Notes: generated by a model not told the origin, from the sequence alone. Numbered from the stretch's first letter, positions 42,248-51,950 are shown. The stretch: 64,000 nt of DNA from Betaproteobacteria bacterium (GCA_009780885.1 WQZF01000003.1:1-64000), one strand, 5' to 3'. Numbers and translations are program-made.

Positions 42248-42457
42248 ATGAAACTAACAGCGCTGATCACCCTGGTGAATAGCAATCGCGTCACGATTCC
42301 GCCCGGGGCCGAGATCGACGTCACCAAGAAAGAGGCCGATTTTCTGATGGAACGCGGCTTTGCCGCGATCCCGAAAGGCCCATCGACGCCCGCCAGTAGA
42401 GAAGAAAAACCCCCGCCCGGAGGAGACACGCCCCCAGGAGGGGATGGAGGCGCCTGA
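42248..42457 (+). CDS. Small hypothetical head protein
   Basis: 69 residues: 'PPGAEIDVTKKEADFLMERGFAAIP' followed by a Pro/Gly-rich tail. Position suggests a head-completion accessory. 1-bp overlap with the next start. Confidence 0.65.
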   Translation: MKLTALITLVNSNRVTIPPGAEIDVTKKEADFLMERGFAAIPKGPSTPASREEKPPPGGDTPPGGDGGA

Positions 42458-42753
42458 TGCTTCCGTTTCGCAGCCTCACGGATCGCATGGACGAAGCCAT
42501 TTTTGTCCATTGCGCCGACGATGCCGTGCTTGACGGGCGCCCGGTACGTGGATTGTTCGCCGCGCCGTGGCTGGCGCCGAAAATCGGGACGCTCGGCACC
42601 GGCATCGTCGAACCTCAACTGACCGTGCGCGATGCCGATGCCGCTGGCGTGCGCCGGGGAACAGTCGTCGAAATCTCCGGCGCCCGCTACGACATCGTCT
42701 CCATCGAACCGGACGGCGCCGGCGTCACCGTCCTGGTATTGAGGCCGCAATGA
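42457..42753 (+). CDS. Head-tail joining protein
   Basis: 98 residues. Small beta-rich protein, 'FRSLTDRMDEAIFVHCADDAVLDGRPVRGLFAAPW...VVEISGARYDIVSIEPDGAGVTVLVLRP', typical of lambda FII-like attachment proteins. Confidence 0.7.
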   Translation: MLPFRSLTDRMDEAIFVHCADDAVLDGRPVRGLFAAPWLAPKIGTLGTGIVEPQLTVRDADAAGVRRGTVVEISGARYDIVSIEPDGAGVTVLVLRPQ

Positions 42754-43286
42754 GTGAAACGATCCATATCGAGATCGACGCCGGAAAGGTATTTTCTGAG
42801 CTGGACGGATTGTCGAAATCCGCGATGCAGAATGCCTGGCGCCGCACCCTGCGCAAAACCAGCGTATGGATCAAGAGTCAGGTGGCCAAGGCCGTCAGCA
42901 AGGAATCGCGAATTCCGCAAAAGCTCTTGCGGGCGCGCCTGCATTTCTTCCTGCGCTCCTACGACACCGGGAAAATCTGGCTGGGTTTGAACCCCATCGA
43001 AGCCGACCGCCTGGGCACGCCGAGGCAAACCCGCAGCGGCGTCACCGTCGGGCGGCGCAGTTTTTCGGGCGCCTGGGTGAATCGCTCGCCCACCAAGAGT
43101 CTCGCCGGCAAGGTGTACCAACGTGTCGGCAGGGAACGGCGGCCGTACCGGCGCGTCAAAATGGACTGGGAAAAACAGGGCGAGGCGGCATTCCACGCTG
43201 CTGCCGAAAAAGTGGAAGAACGCCTGCTGGAGATTTTGCGGCAGGAAATCAATTACGAAATTCAGAAAGCCATCGGACGTGCTTGA
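42750..43286 (+). CDS. Minor tail/neck protein (gpZ-like)
   Basis: 178 residues. 'NAWRRTLRKTSVWIKSQVAKAVSKESRIPQKLLRARLHFF' matches the lambda Z family, which connects tail and head. ATGA overlap with the previous gene. Confidence 0.8.
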   Translation: MSETIHIEIDAGKVFSELDGLSKSAMQNAWRRTLRKTSVWIKSQVAKAVSKESRIPQKLLRARLHFFLRSYDTGKIWLGLNPIEADRLGTPRQTRSGVTVGRRSFSGAWVNRSPTKSLAGKVYQRVGRERRPYRRVKMDWEKQGEAAFHAAAEKVEERLLEILRQEINYEIQKAIGRA

Positions 43287-43821
43287 TAGCCTTGGACAAC
43301 TGCATGCCGCCATCGTCAATGGCCTGCGCCAAAAAATCCCGGAAACCATTACGGTAGGCGCGTACCCGGAAATCGAGCGCAGCCTGAAGCTGCCTGCCGT
43401 GTTGGTTGAACTTTCCGAAATCGACCCCGGGGAAGATCCGGGCACGGGCGAAACGGCGCTGATCGCGCACTTTCAGGCCCGCGCCATTTTCGACCCGGCA
43501 CAGAAAAATGCCGAGCTTCTGGTTCGGGAACTCGCGGCGCAAATCGCGGTCGCGATCACGCACGAAACCTGGGGCGTTCCGGTCAGTGTTGCGCAGATGC
43601 TCCAGATCGGCGAAGACGCCTTCAAACCCGAACTGGACGGCTATCTCTCGTGGATGGTCGAATGGACGCATCAATTCAACATCGGCCCGCAGAATTGGCC
43701 CTGGCCCGATTCCACCGGGCTTTGCATCCTGCTCGGCATCTACCCGGAAACCGGCGCCGGGAAAGAAGACAAATACTGGCAACTGGGCGACGCTGTGCCG
43801 GAAAACTGGGGCGAATCATGA
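43279..43821 (+). CDS. Neck/tail terminator-like protein
   Basis: 180 residues from a GTG. 'LGQLHAAIVNGLRQKIPETITVGAYPEIERSLKLPAVLVELSEIDPGEDPGTGETALIAHFQARAIF' resembles tail-completion proteins of contractile phages. Overlaps neighbours on both sides. Confidence 0.65.
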   Translation: MLDSLGQLHAAIVNGLRQKIPETITVGAYPEIERSLKLPAVLVELSEIDPGEDPGTGETALIAHFQARAIFDPAQKNAELLVRELAAQIAVAITHETWGVPVSVAQMLQIGEDAFKPELDGYLSWMVEWTHQFNIGPQNWPWPDSTGLCILLGIYPETGAGKEDKYWQLGDAVPENWGES

Positions 43822-44303
43822 GGATCTCCGACCCCTATGCCGAGGCCGAGCACGATCGCCGCCTGGCAGGAAGCTTGCGCGCGGGAACCATCTGCGACAT
43901 CGACCACCGATCCGCCCGTGCGCGCGTGCGCATCGGAGAATGGATCAGCGACTGGATTCCCTGGAGCTCCGGGTTTGCCGGCGAAATGCGCCGCTGGCGC
44001 CCGCCGTCGATCGGCGAGCAAGTCGTCCTGGCCAGCCCGAGCGGATTGCCCGAAGGCGGCTTTATTTTGCCTGGGTATTACACGACCGAGCACCCGGCCC
44101 CGGACGAACGCAAAACCGCGACGGTCGATCTCTGGCCGGACGGCGCGCGTGTCGAATACGACTGGGCGACGAAAAAATATCTGATCGACATTCCTGAAAC
44201 GGGAAAGATCGTCCTGAAGATCGGAAGAACCACGCTGGAACTGCGCGACGACGGCGTATTGCTCAAGACGCCGAAATTTGAAGGCGAGGAATGGACGCCA
44301 TGA
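43818..44303 (+). CDS. Baseplate spike protein gpV
   Basis: 161 residues. 'AGTICDIDHRSARARVRIGEWISDWIPW...RRWRPPSIGEQVVLASPSG' is the OB fold of P2 gpV, followed by the repetitive needle 'KTATVDLWPDGARVEYDWATKKYLIDIPETGKIVLKIGRTTLELRDDGVLLKTP'. First gene of the contractile-tail module. Confidence 0.9.
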   Translation: MRISDPYAEAEHDRRLAGSLRAGTICDIDHRSARARVRIGEWISDWIPWSSGFAGEMRRWRPPSIGEQVVLASPSGLPEGGFILPGYYTTEHPAPDERKTATVDLWPDGARVEYDWATKKYLIDIPETGKIVLKIGRTTLELRDDGVLLKTPKFEGEEWTP

Positions 44304-44569
44304 CGCACGGCATCGCGGTTCGGTCCCTGGACAATGCCGGCGGCGGCGACCAGTTGGCCGGCGGCCAGGATTTTTTCTTCGTCGAAAATGAGCCGGTCGT
44401 TGTGATTCATGATCCGCTGGTGCCTCACGGCGTCGGCCTGCACGGCGCGCCGAAGATGGCCGAAGGATCCGAATGGTTTCTTCTCAACGGACAACCCGCC
44501 TGCCGCGAAGGACACCTGGCCAATTGCGGACACCCGACCACAGGCCGGGGCTGGTTTTTCATTTCCTGA
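44300..44569 (+). CDS. PAAR-like spike-tip protein
   Basis: 89 residues (ATG at 44291 possible). 'HDPLVPHGVGLHGAPKMAEGSEWFLLNGQPACREGHLANCGHPTTGRGWFFIS' has the His/Cys pattern and small size of PAAR cone proteins that cap gpV. Confidence 0.75.
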   Translation: MTHGIAVRSLDNAGGGDQLAGGQDFFFVENEPVVVIHDPLVPHGVGLHGAPKMAEGSEWFLLNGQPACREGHLANCGHPTTGRGWFFIS

Positions 44570-44585
44570 ACAACTTGGAGGATTC

Positions 44586-44801
44586 ATGTCTAAAAAAACA
44601 CAGATTGTTGCTGCGGCAGACATTCCGGAAGCGTCCAGGAAAAGGGAGCGCTTCCTGGACAGGAAATTCAAAAGCCGCGTCCTGCTGCTCAATGGAGCGC
44701 AATTTCTTGTCGAGCGCGGACAGATCGTCACGGACGATCCGGCCCTGATCGCCTGGCTTCTTGCTCGCCCCAACGACTTTGAGCGCATCGGCGCGGAGTA
44801 A
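44586..44801 (+). CDS. Small hypothetical baseplate-region protein
   Basis: 71 residues, basic N-terminus, 'RFLDRKFKSRVLLLNGAQFLVERGQIVTDDPALIAWLLARP'. No family recognised. Confidence 0.65.
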   Translation: MSKKTQIVAAADIPEASRKRERFLDRKFKSRVLLLNGAQFLVERGQIVTDDPALIAWLLARPNDFERIGAE

Positions 44802-44804
44802 ATC

Positions 44805-45137
44805 ATGGCCCTGACCGGAATGAGCCGTGCGAACGGAAAATCGCTGACCGGCCAGGCACATCTCGAACAGTCGATCATCGACATCATCACCACCCCGCTG
44901 GGCAGCCGCCGCATGAGGCCGGAATACGGATCGCAGTTCCCGCGCATGGTGGATCTTCCGGTCACCAAGGGATGGGTTTCCGCCGTTCAGGCAGAAATCG
45001 CCCGAGCGGTCGGGCGCTGGGAGCCGCGCATTTCGATCTCGCGCGTCGAAGTCACTTCCGTGCTCGATGGAAAAATCGGATTGCGCCTCACCGGCGATGA
45101 TCGCGGCGAGGCATTGTTACTGGAACTGCGCTTATGA
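44805..45137 (+). CDS. Baseplate wedge protein gpW/gp25
   Basis: 110 residues. 'HLEQSIIDIITTPLGSRRMRPEYGSQFPRMVD' is the gp25 lysozyme-like fold signature. Overlaps the J gene by 4 bp. Confidence 0.9.
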   Translation: MALTGMSRANGKSLTGQAHLEQSIIDIITTPLGSRRMRPEYGSQFPRMVDLPVTKGWVSAVQAEIARAVGRWEPRISISRVEVTSVLDGKIGLRLTGDDRGEALLLELRL

Positions 45138-45967
45138 GCCTCATCGACCTCCAGCAACTTCCGCCCCCGGATGTCGTGGAATCGCTCGACTTCGAGGCAG
45201 TCTATCAACAGCACCTGGCCCTGTTTCGCCAGTGGGTTCCGGATTTTGACGCCGTGCTCGAATCGGAACCGGTGGTCAAGATCCTCGAAGTCTCCGCCTA
45301 CCGGGAAATACAACTGCGCGCCCGAATCAATGACGCCGCGCGCGCCAACCTGCTCGCCTTTGCCGGCGGCGCCGACCTCGAACAACTTGCTGCCTTTTAC
45401 GGAATTAGCAAGATGCCCGACGAATCCGACGAGCGGCTCCGTTTGCGCACACAACTGCGGATTGCCGCGCTCGCCGGCAACGGAACGCGCGAACTTTATC
45501 GCCTCGCCGCGCTTTCGGTTTCGCAGGACATTGTCGATGCTGCCGTGCTTTGCCCTCGCCCCGGCGCCATTGTCGTTGCCGTATGGATTGCCCCAGGCGC
45601 CGACGCCGGACTCCTTCTGTACACCGTGCGCGCGGCGTTGATGTCCGACGAAACCCTGATGCTCGGCGTCGATGTATCGGTTTGCCTGGCCAGGGAACGC
45701 CGCATCGATGTTGCTGCCCGCCTTTGGCGCGAACCGAATGCGCCGACCGACCTGGTCTTCTCCCTCGCCCTGGAATTTCCGGCGTGGCTTGAAAGCTACG
45801 CGCAACTCGGGCGCGACGTGCCGCGCTCCTGGCTGCTGTCTCGTTTGCATGTACCCGGCATCGCGCGCGTCGAACTCGAAGCGCCGGCCACGAACATCGA
45901 GCTTGCCGACGATGAATTTGCCGCCCCGGGCGAAATTACTCTCTCCGACGCGGGGGTTTCATGGTAA
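45134..45967 (+). CDS. Baseplate protein gpJ
   Basis: 277 residues, P2 J family: 'YREIQLRARINDAARANLLAFAGGADLEQLAAFYGI...DESDERLRLRTQLRI' and 'AGNGTRELYRLAALSVSQDIVDAAV'. Wedge component. Confidence 0.92.
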   Translation: MSLIDLQQLPPPDVVESLDFEAVYQQHLALFRQWVPDFDAVLESEPVVKILEVSAYREIQLRARINDAARANLLAFAGGADLEQLAAFYGISKMPDESDERLRLRTQLRIAALAGNGTRELYRLAALSVSQDIVDAAVLCPRPGAIVVAVWIAPGADAGLLLYTVRAALMSDETLMLGVDVSVCLARERRIDVAARLWREPNAPTDLVFSLALEFPAWLESYAQLGRDVPRSWLLSRLHVPGIARVELEAPATNIELADDEFAAPGEITLSDAGVSW

Positions 45968-46791
45968 ATGCCCTGGTCGCGCGGCTGCTGCCGCAAAACA
46001 GCACGCCCATGGAACGCGCGCTGGCGGTCAGCGTTCAGCCGCCGTGGCTCGATGCCATGGCTGGATTTCCGTCCGGCGTCAAATTCTCGCGTCCTGCCGG
46101 TTTTGCGCCCTGGGTGGCTTCGGAATGGTGGCTCGCGGATTTTGCGCAATATTTCGACGATGCAGAATCGCTGATCGAGGCCGGCCTTCCCTGGCTCAAG
46201 AAGCGCGGCACCGCCGCCGCCGTGAAGGAAGCCCTGAGATGGATCGGCCTGAAAAATGCCTCACTCGAATGTGCCGGCGCGGTGTTGCAGATCGATCCGG
46301 GCGCCATCGTCTCGATGGAAGAAGTCGCCGCGATCCGCCAACTCGTTGCCGCGAGCATTCCGGCCCATGTCTATTTCCGCCGGATGACCCACGGCTACGA
46401 CATTCGCCCGCTGGGGTTTGACCGACGAGCGAAGCTCGACGCGGCGCTCTGGGACGACGACTCCGGCGTCTGGATCGACGGAATCAAACTCTCCTTTGGA
46501 GATCGGCATCTCTCGATTGCCGAAGCGCCTCGCCCCCGCAGCGTCTTGTCCCGCGCCTGCCGAACACGGGCGCTTTCGCATCGCAACGCAGAGGGGCAAT
46601 GGGATGGCTGGACATTCGATTCCAGATTCACCGAACGCAACGCGCTCAATGCCTTCGCAGTCTCCACGAATCGCAACCTCGACCGCGACTGGACGCCTGC
46701 GACGCGCTACCGTCCGGCAGGCCGAGTCGATGGACGCCGCTCTGGGGGCAACACCTTTTTGATTCGAACACAAACCCCCGCCCCCCTTTGA
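45961..46791 (+). CDS. Tail protein gpI
   Basis: 276 residues. 'LAVSVQPPWLDAMAGFPSGVKFSRPAGFAPWVASEWWLADFAQYFDDAESLIEAGLPWLKKRGTAAAVKEALRWIGL' is P2 I. About 100 residues longer than P2 I; the extra C-terminus is Arg-rich and ends in a hairpin repeat. Confidence 0.9.
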   Translation: MVNALVARLLPQNSTPMERALAVSVQPPWLDAMAGFPSGVKFSRPAGFAPWVASEWWLADFAQYFDDAESLIEAGLPWLKKRGTAAAVKEALRWIGLKNASLECAGAVLQIDPGAIVSMEEVAAIRQLVAASIPAHVYFRRMTHGYDIRPLGFDRRAKLDAALWDDDSGVWIDGIKLSFGDRHLSIAEAPRPRSVLSRACRTRALSHRNAEGQWDGWTFDSRFTERNALNAFAVSTNRNLDRDWTPATRYRPAGRVDGRRSGGNTFLIRTQTPAPL

Positions 46792-46805
46792 AAAGGGGGG
46801 GCTTG
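46779..46805. other. C/G-run hairpin at the gpI end
   Basis: CCCCCTTTGAAAAGGGGG-type inverted repeat overlapping the last codons of gpI. The same kind of unit is dispersed in many betaproteobacterial genomes; it may be a small insertion or a weak terminator. Confidence 0.5.
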
Positions 46806-46830
46806 ATTTGACTTTCAGGAGAAAGCTTTT

Positions 46831-47394
46831 ATGGCAATCAAAACCCGCATAGGCCGCGCGGCAGACGCCGAGGCGATCCGGGGCTGCACCTGGTTTTTCG
46901 CGTGGGGCCGGGGAGACCCGGCGTGGGACGCGCTTGCCCCGGAACCGCGCCGCGAGGATTTTTCGACTTTCGAGGAATGGCGCAGCGCCTGCCGCGCATG
47001 GCGCGACACCTGCGCCATTGCCGCCGAGAGGCCGGACGCGACCGGGCTGATCGACGAAATCGGGCGCCGCCTGATTTCCCCTCCTGAATTCGTCACGCCA
47101 GACGAAGCCGGGGACATTCTCATCGGGGACATGGCCTTTTCGCGCTCGGCGCAAAAGACAAATTATCTGTTGGCCCGCTGCACCTTTTCCCCGGGCGAAG
47201 GCGTCGGCGAGAAGATCCGCGAGGTCGGGATCTTTGTAAACGGCCTCGTCGATCCCGGCTGCCCGCCGGGCCAGCGCTATTTCCTGCCACACGAAATCGT
47301 CGCCCCCGGCGATTTGTATCTTCTCGAAAACGGAAACAGTTTTGACCGCCACCCCTCGAAGCAGGAAGCCTTCGAGTGGGTCATCACCCTGTGA
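46831..47394 (+). CDS. Tail/baseplate-associated protein
   Basis: 187 residues. 'AIRGCTWFFAWGRGDPAWDALAPEPRREDFSTFEEWRSACRAWRDTCA' near the start and 'VGEKIREVGIFVNGLVDPGCPPGQRYFLPHEI' later; resembles fibre-attachment proteins of P2-like prophages. No specific family recalled. Confidence 0.65.
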   Translation: MAIKTRIGRAADAEAIRGCTWFFAWGRGDPAWDALAPEPRREDFSTFEEWRSACRAWRDTCAIAAERPDATGLIDEIGRRLISPPEFVTPDEAGDILIGDMAFSRSAQKTNYLLARCTFSPGEGVGEKIREVGIFVNGLVDPGCPPGQRYFLPHEIVAPGDLYLLENGNSFDRHPSKQEAFEWVITL

Positions 47395-47405
47395 GACCAA
47401 AAAGC

Positions 47406-50400
47406 ATGGACACATTGACTGCCGACTATTACAACCGCCACGACCCGGCCAAGGGCTACGACGAAATCCTTTTTCGATGCAACCGTTTTGCCCAAAGCGC
47501 CGAAATCAACGAGATGCAGACCGAGCTGATCGGGCGCATTTCCGGCGTTGCCAACGTGATGTTCAAGGATGGCGACATCATTCGCGACGCCAATGTCGTC
47601 GTCAATCCGAATAGCGGCGAAACGCTCTGCGAATCCGGCGCAATCTACCTCAAGGGGAAGGTGCGCGGCGTGCCGGAAGCCAGATTCACGATTTCGACGA
47701 TCGGGCTGGTCAGCATCGGGATTTATCTCGTCACCAAGGTCATCACCGAAATCGAGGATCCCGATCTTTACGGCCCCGCCCCGAACACCCCGGCCTACGG
47801 AGAGCCAGGCGCCGCGCGGCTGCAAATCCTGCCGCGTTGGGGTTTTGCGGGGGATGGGCAGGAAGGCGAGTTTTTCCCGGTCTATGCCGTCGAGGATGGG
47901 ATCGTGCGGCAAAAGGAGCCCCCTCCAAACCTCGATTCGGTCACGCAAATGCTCGCGCGCTACGACCGCGAATCGGCAGGCGGCACCTACGTCGTCAATG
48001 GCCTGACGGCTTCGCGCCTGGAAGACTTGAACGATGGACGCCAGGTCTATCTCGTCGCCGAAGGCCGCGCGCGGGTCAATGGCTACGGCGTCACACTCTC
48101 CACCTCGCGCCGGCTGGTCCATGACGCACAGCCCGATCTGCGCGTGATCGACTCCGAGCCGCACACCAGCGCCGGATTGGCCTTGCAACGGATCGATCTC
48201 GACCGCACCCCGGCGCGCGCGATCGACCAGGTGCGCATCACCGCCGAGAAGACTGTCACCCTGATGCACGGGGCCTATACCGGGGCCTCCGACCCCTTGC
48301 CCGACACTTCGGTGCTCGAAATCGTCTCCATCGTCCAGGGCGCGACGATCTACGCCGCCGGCGCCGACTACAAGCTGTCCGCAGGGCAAGTCGATTGGTC
48401 GCTGCCCGGCATCGAGCCTGCGCCGGGCAGCACCTACCAGGTGAAGTACCAATACATCTCGACCGCCATCCCAACGGAGGCCGACGCCGACGGATTCAGC
48501 CTCTCCGGCGCGGTGCCCGGCTCGCTGATTCTCGTCTCCTACCGCCAAATGCTGCCGCGCATCGACCGGCTTTGTCTCGACCAGGAAGGCGCGCTGACGT
48601 GGATTCCCGGCGTCGCCGCCGACTGGTCGCCGCGCCCGCCGCCGGTGCCGGCCAGCCTCCTGTCGCTCGCGCTGGTCTCGCACACCTGGCGGCCTGCCGA
48701 CGCGGCCCGCTGCGTCACCAACGACGCCGTGCGCGTCGTGCCCATGCCGGAGCTGGTCTCGATTCTCGACCGGCTCGATTGGCACACCGGGCTGATCGCG
48801 CGGCAGGCGCTTGAATTCGACTCGGCCACGCGCGAGGCTGGCGTCAAAAAGGGGATGTTTGTCGATCCGCTCCTGTCCGACGAAATGCGCGACCAGGGCG
48901 AGCCGCAGACCGGCGCGGTCATTGCCGGCACGCTGCAACTGCCGGTTTCGGCCACGGTTTCCTATCTTTCCGGCGACATCGACGCGCCGGCCTATCTGCC
49001 GGCCAGCTTCGTTCCGGTGCTCGAACAGAGCGCGCGCACCGGTTCCATGCCGATCAATCCCTACGATTCCTTTGCGCCGATCCCTGCTCGGATCACGCTT
49101 AGCCCCGCGCTCGATCACTGGACGGACATCCAGACTTCGTGGGCCTCTCCGGTAACCGAGCGCGTTTCCGGCGGCGTAGGCGGCACGTCGGATCGTCTTC
49201 TTTCTTCTTCCAGCGCTTCCGCCGAGTTCCTGCGCGTGCGAACGATTTCGTTTCAGGCCGAAGGCTTCGGGGCAGGAGAAGTCCTGGGCGCCCTCTATTT
49301 CGACGGAATCGGGATTCCCTTTTCCGGCTCGCCTGCGGATGCTGCCGGCAGGCTTTCCGGAGACTTCGAGATTCCTCCCGGCGTGCCGGCGGGAACCAAG
49401 GAAGTCCTCTTCTACGGCAAGGGCGGATCCTTCGGGCGGGGGATGTTTTCCGGATCCGGCGCCCTGGTCTCCGAGCTTCGGCAAAGCGTGACCACCGTCG
49501 TCGAGACCCCTGCCTATTCCCAGTCCTCGAATTTCTTTTCCCAGCAACCCTGGGTGATGTGGACAGACATCGTCTGGGGCCCGCCCAATTCCGACGGCAC
49601 GGCCACGATTCTTTCAAAAAACGACGTGCTGTGCGGCAACACGACCGACCCCCTGGCGCAGACCTTCATCATGACGGATAACGTCCAGGCCGGCGCCGTC
49701 GATCTGTGGTTTGCAAAAACCGGCGCCTCGGTGATCCTGGTACAACTGCGCGATACCGTCAACGGCTTTCCCGGCCAGCAAGTGCTGGCCGAAGCGCGGG
49801 TTTCGCCTTCCTCGATTGCGTTGGGCGGCCCGACCCGGATCGTTTTTCCCGAGCCGGTGGCCCTGGCTTCCAGCACCGAATACGCGCTCGTCGTCCTCTG
49901 CAACGATGCCGAGGCCGCGCTGTCGATTGCCGAACTCGGCAAATTCGATGCCGCTGCCCAGGTGTGGATCACGATCCAGCCCTATCAGGTCGGCGTGTTG
50001 TTTTCTTCCTCCAACGCCCGCACCTGGACGGCGCATCAGGATCGGGACATGAGTTTCCGGCTGCTGGCGGCTTCCTACTCCGCCACGGTGCGCGACATCC
50101 CGCTCGGCAGCGTCGAAGTCGAGGACGCCACCGACCTCATGCTGCTCGCGCAGGCGCAGACCCCCACCGCAGAGACGCGAGTCGCCTGGCTGCTCAGCCT
50201 GCCCGAGGGCGAATCGATCACCGTCGCCGCCGGTCAAACCGTCCGCCTGCCCGCGCCGGTCTCAGGCAGCGTCGGCATCGTCGCGCGCCTGATCGGCTCG
50301 ACCGCCGCCAGCCCGATCCTGTACCCCGGAACCCAACTGGTCGCCGGCACGATCGGCGCGCAGGGCGACTATGTGTCGCGCGCCTTCCCCGGCGGGCCCA

Positions 50401-50663
50401 ATACCCGCCTGAAAGCCATTCTGGAGGGCTATCTCCCCGGCGGCGCCTCGCTGGCGCTGTCGTACCGCGCCCCCGGCGGCGCGTGGGTCTCGCTCCCCTA
50501 CCGGTCTTCCACGCCGCAAGGCGATGGCTGGCAGGAATTGATCTACGAGGTCGCCCATATCGACGCGGATCAAATACAGGCGCGGATCGATCTCTCCGGC
50601 GGCAGCGCCGCGCGCCCGCTGATCCGGAATCCGCGCTTCATCGCGCTGGAGGGGGATGCCTGA
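47406..50663 (+). CDS. Large tail fibre/appendage protein (DUF4815)
   Basis: 1085 residues from MDTLTADYYNRHDPAKGYDEILFRCNRFAQSAEINEMQT, the DUF4815 start. Long beta-rich protein with repeated 'sheet' sequences; C-terminal third binds 'FFSQQPWVMWTDIVWGPPNSDG'. Probably the main host-contact or baseplate-extension protein. Confidence 0.85.
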   Translation: MDTLTADYYNRHDPAKGYDEILFRCNRFAQSAEINEMQTELIGRISGVANVMFKDGDIIRDANVVVNPNSGETLCESGAIYLKGKVRGVPEARFTISTIGLVSIGIYLVTKVITEIEDPDLYGPAPNTPAYGEPGAARLQILPRWGFAGDGQEGEFFPVYAVEDGIVRQKEPPPNLDSVTQMLARYDRESAGGTYVVNGLTASRLEDLNDGRQVYLVAEGRARVNGYGVTLSTSRRLVHDAQPDLRVIDSEPHTSAGLALQRIDLDRTPARAIDQVRITAEKTVTLMHGAYTGASDPLPDTSVLEIVSIVQGATIYAAGADYKLSAGQVDWSLPGIEPAPGSTYQVKYQYISTAIPTEADADGFSLSGAVPGSLILVSYRQMLPRIDRLCLDQEGALTWIPGVAADWSPRPPPVPASLLSLALVSHTWRPADAARCVTNDAVRVVPMPELVSILDRLDWHTGLIARQALEFDSATREAGVKKGMFVDPLLSDEMRDQGEPQTGAVIAGTLQLPVSATVSYLSGDIDAPAYLPASFVPVLEQSARTGSMPINPYDSFAPIPARITLSPALDHWTDIQTSWASPVTERVSGGVGGTSDRLLSSSSASAEFLRVRTISFQAEGFGAGEVLGALYFDGIGIPFSGSPADAAGRLSGDFEIPPGVPAGTKEVLFYGKGGSFGRGMFSGSGALVSELRQSVTTVVETPAYSQSSNFFSQQPWVMWTDIVWGPPNSDGTATILSKNDVLCGNTTDPLAQTFIMTDNVQAGAVDLWFAKTGASVILVQLRDTVNGFPGQQVLAEARVSPSSIALGGPTRIVFPEPVALASSTEYALVVLCNDAEAALSIAELGKFDAAAQVWITIQPYQVGVLFSSSNARTWTAHQDRDMSFRLLAASYSATVRDIPLGSVEVEDATDLMLLAQAQTPTAETRVAWLLSLPEGESITVAAGQTVRLPAPVSGSVGIVARLIGSTAASPILYPGTQLVAGTIGAQGDYVSRAFPGGPNTRLKAILEGYLPGGASLALSYRAPGGAWVSLPYRSSTPQGDGWQELIYEVAHIDADQIQARIDLSGGSAARPLIRNPRFIALEGDA

Positions 50664-51142
50664 TGCCGATCGACGAGCGCACACAACGGCGCGATTACCC
50701 GCTGCCGAGCCCGCACAACGATTTGCAGGAAGACTGGCCGCGCCTCATCGCGGCCTTCCGGGAGATCGACGCCGACATCGCACAGATTCTGGAGGCGCTC
50801 GAATCCGGCGGCCCGTGGTTCGATGCAGTGCAGGACTTGATTGCCACCATCGGCGAAAACGAAGATCTGATCGAGACGATCCTGCGCGACAAGCTATCCG
50901 TCGCCGACTTCAACCGCCGCGCCGGCCAGCCTTCGGAGGCCGTCTATACCTACGATGCCGCCGGCAACCTGATCGAAACATTGGAGATCGTCGCCGGCCT
51001 GCCGCGCCTGACCACCTACACCTACGACCCGGCGGGCAATCTTGAGTGCGCGCAAACGGAATACGACGGGCAGGCGCGCACTGAAACATTTTTTTATGAC
51101 GACGCAGGCAACCTCGCCGGCGTCACGGCAACGGAGACTTGA
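50663..51142 (+). CDS. Tail protein with YD (Rhs-like) repeats
   Basis: 159 residues. N-terminal helical part, then three YD repeats: YTYDAAGNLIET, YTYDPAGNLECA, FFYDDAGNLAGV. YD repeats are typical of Rhs/teneurin shells and rare in short phage tail proteins. Confidence 0.75.
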   Translation: MPIDERTQRRDYPLPSPHNDLQEDWPRLIAAFREIDADIAQILEALESGGPWFDAVQDLIATIGENEDLIETILRDKLSVADFNRRAGQPSEAVYTYDAAGNLIETLEIVAGLPRLTTYTYDPAGNLECAQTEYDGQARTETFFYDDAGNLAGVTATET

Positions 51143-51144
51143 AC

Positions 51145-51948
51145 ATGCTCGATCCAGCAGTGGTTTTGGCGCGCGTGGGGCGACTGCGCGCATGGCTTGG
51201 AGGAAAAATCGACACGGAAAGCGCGGCGCAGGAAGCTGCGCGCGCCTTGATGCAGCAGGAGATCGAGGCGCGCATCGACGCAAGGACAGAGCGAATTCAG
51301 GCGGGAATCGTGGCGCAGAGAAGGAAGGATGCGCCAGAGCTTGAGTTTGAGGATGTTTTTGGCTCCGGGAATTTCATGATTTTCAGGGAAAGCTGCTTTA
51401 TTCAGGCCCCGGCATCCACTATGCGTGCGCAGGTATTTGGGGGCGGCGGGAGTTCCAATCGCTATCAATCCGGGAGTATTTATGGCGGCTACGATGGAGG
51501 AACGAGCAGTTTCGGTTCTTATGTTTCCGCAAGGGGCGGAGGCGGCTGCGAGGGGAGTTACGGCGGCTCTTATCAAGGCACTCCCGGGTTCGGAATCAAC
51601 GGAGACTTCAACGCCAGCGGGTCAATCGCAGAAGGCATCAAGGGAGGAATCCGGGCTTCATTCCGTGGGAATGCCATCGGGACGTCCTTGCCTGGAGTTG
51701 TCCTCCTGCCAGGGGATTATGGCTCTCCCCTCAAAGAGATCAGGAATGCAGAAGAGTTTTACGGCTGCGGCGCGAATTGTTATTCCTTTGAAGGCGTCAA
51801 CGCGAAAGGCGGAGCGGGCGGCGGATATGCCTGGAAAATCATCACGGGGTTGACGGTGGGCAGTTTGATCAGCGTTGTCATCGGGGCAGGCGGGGAAGTC
51901 GGCAGCGCAGATAAAGGCATGCCCGGACTCGTCATCGTGGAGTGGTAA
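51145..51948 (+). CDS. Glycine-rich tail tip/adhesin
   Basis: 267 residues. N-terminal helical ~85 residues, then glycine-rich loops (GGGGSSNRYQSGSIYGGYDGG, ARGGGGCEGSYGGSY, KGGAGGGYAW) and an ending 'GLTVGSLISVVIGAGGEVGSADKGMPGLVIVEW' seen in receptor-binding fibre tips. Confidence 0.75.
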   Translation: MLDPAVVLARVGRLRAWLGGKIDTESAAQEAARALMQQEIEARIDARTERIQAGIVAQRRKDAPELEFEDVFGSGNFMIFRESCFIQAPASTMRAQVFGGGGSSNRYQSGSIYGGYDGGTSSFGSYVSARGGGGCEGSYGGSYQGTPGFGINGDFNASGSIAEGIKGGIRASFRGNAIGTSLPGVVLLPGDYGSPLKEIRNAEEFYGCGANCYSFEGVNAKGGAGGGYAWKIITGLTVGSLISVVIGAGGEVGSADKGMPGLVIVEW

Positions 51949-51950
51949 TC

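Noticed and set aside
47277-49547. A 756-codon minus-strand open frame
   Set aside because: Antisense shadow of the DUF4815 tail gene.
50663-51948. Diversity-generating retroelement target in the tail tip
   Set aside because: No reverse transcriptase, no template repeat and no adenine-biased variable repeat seen.
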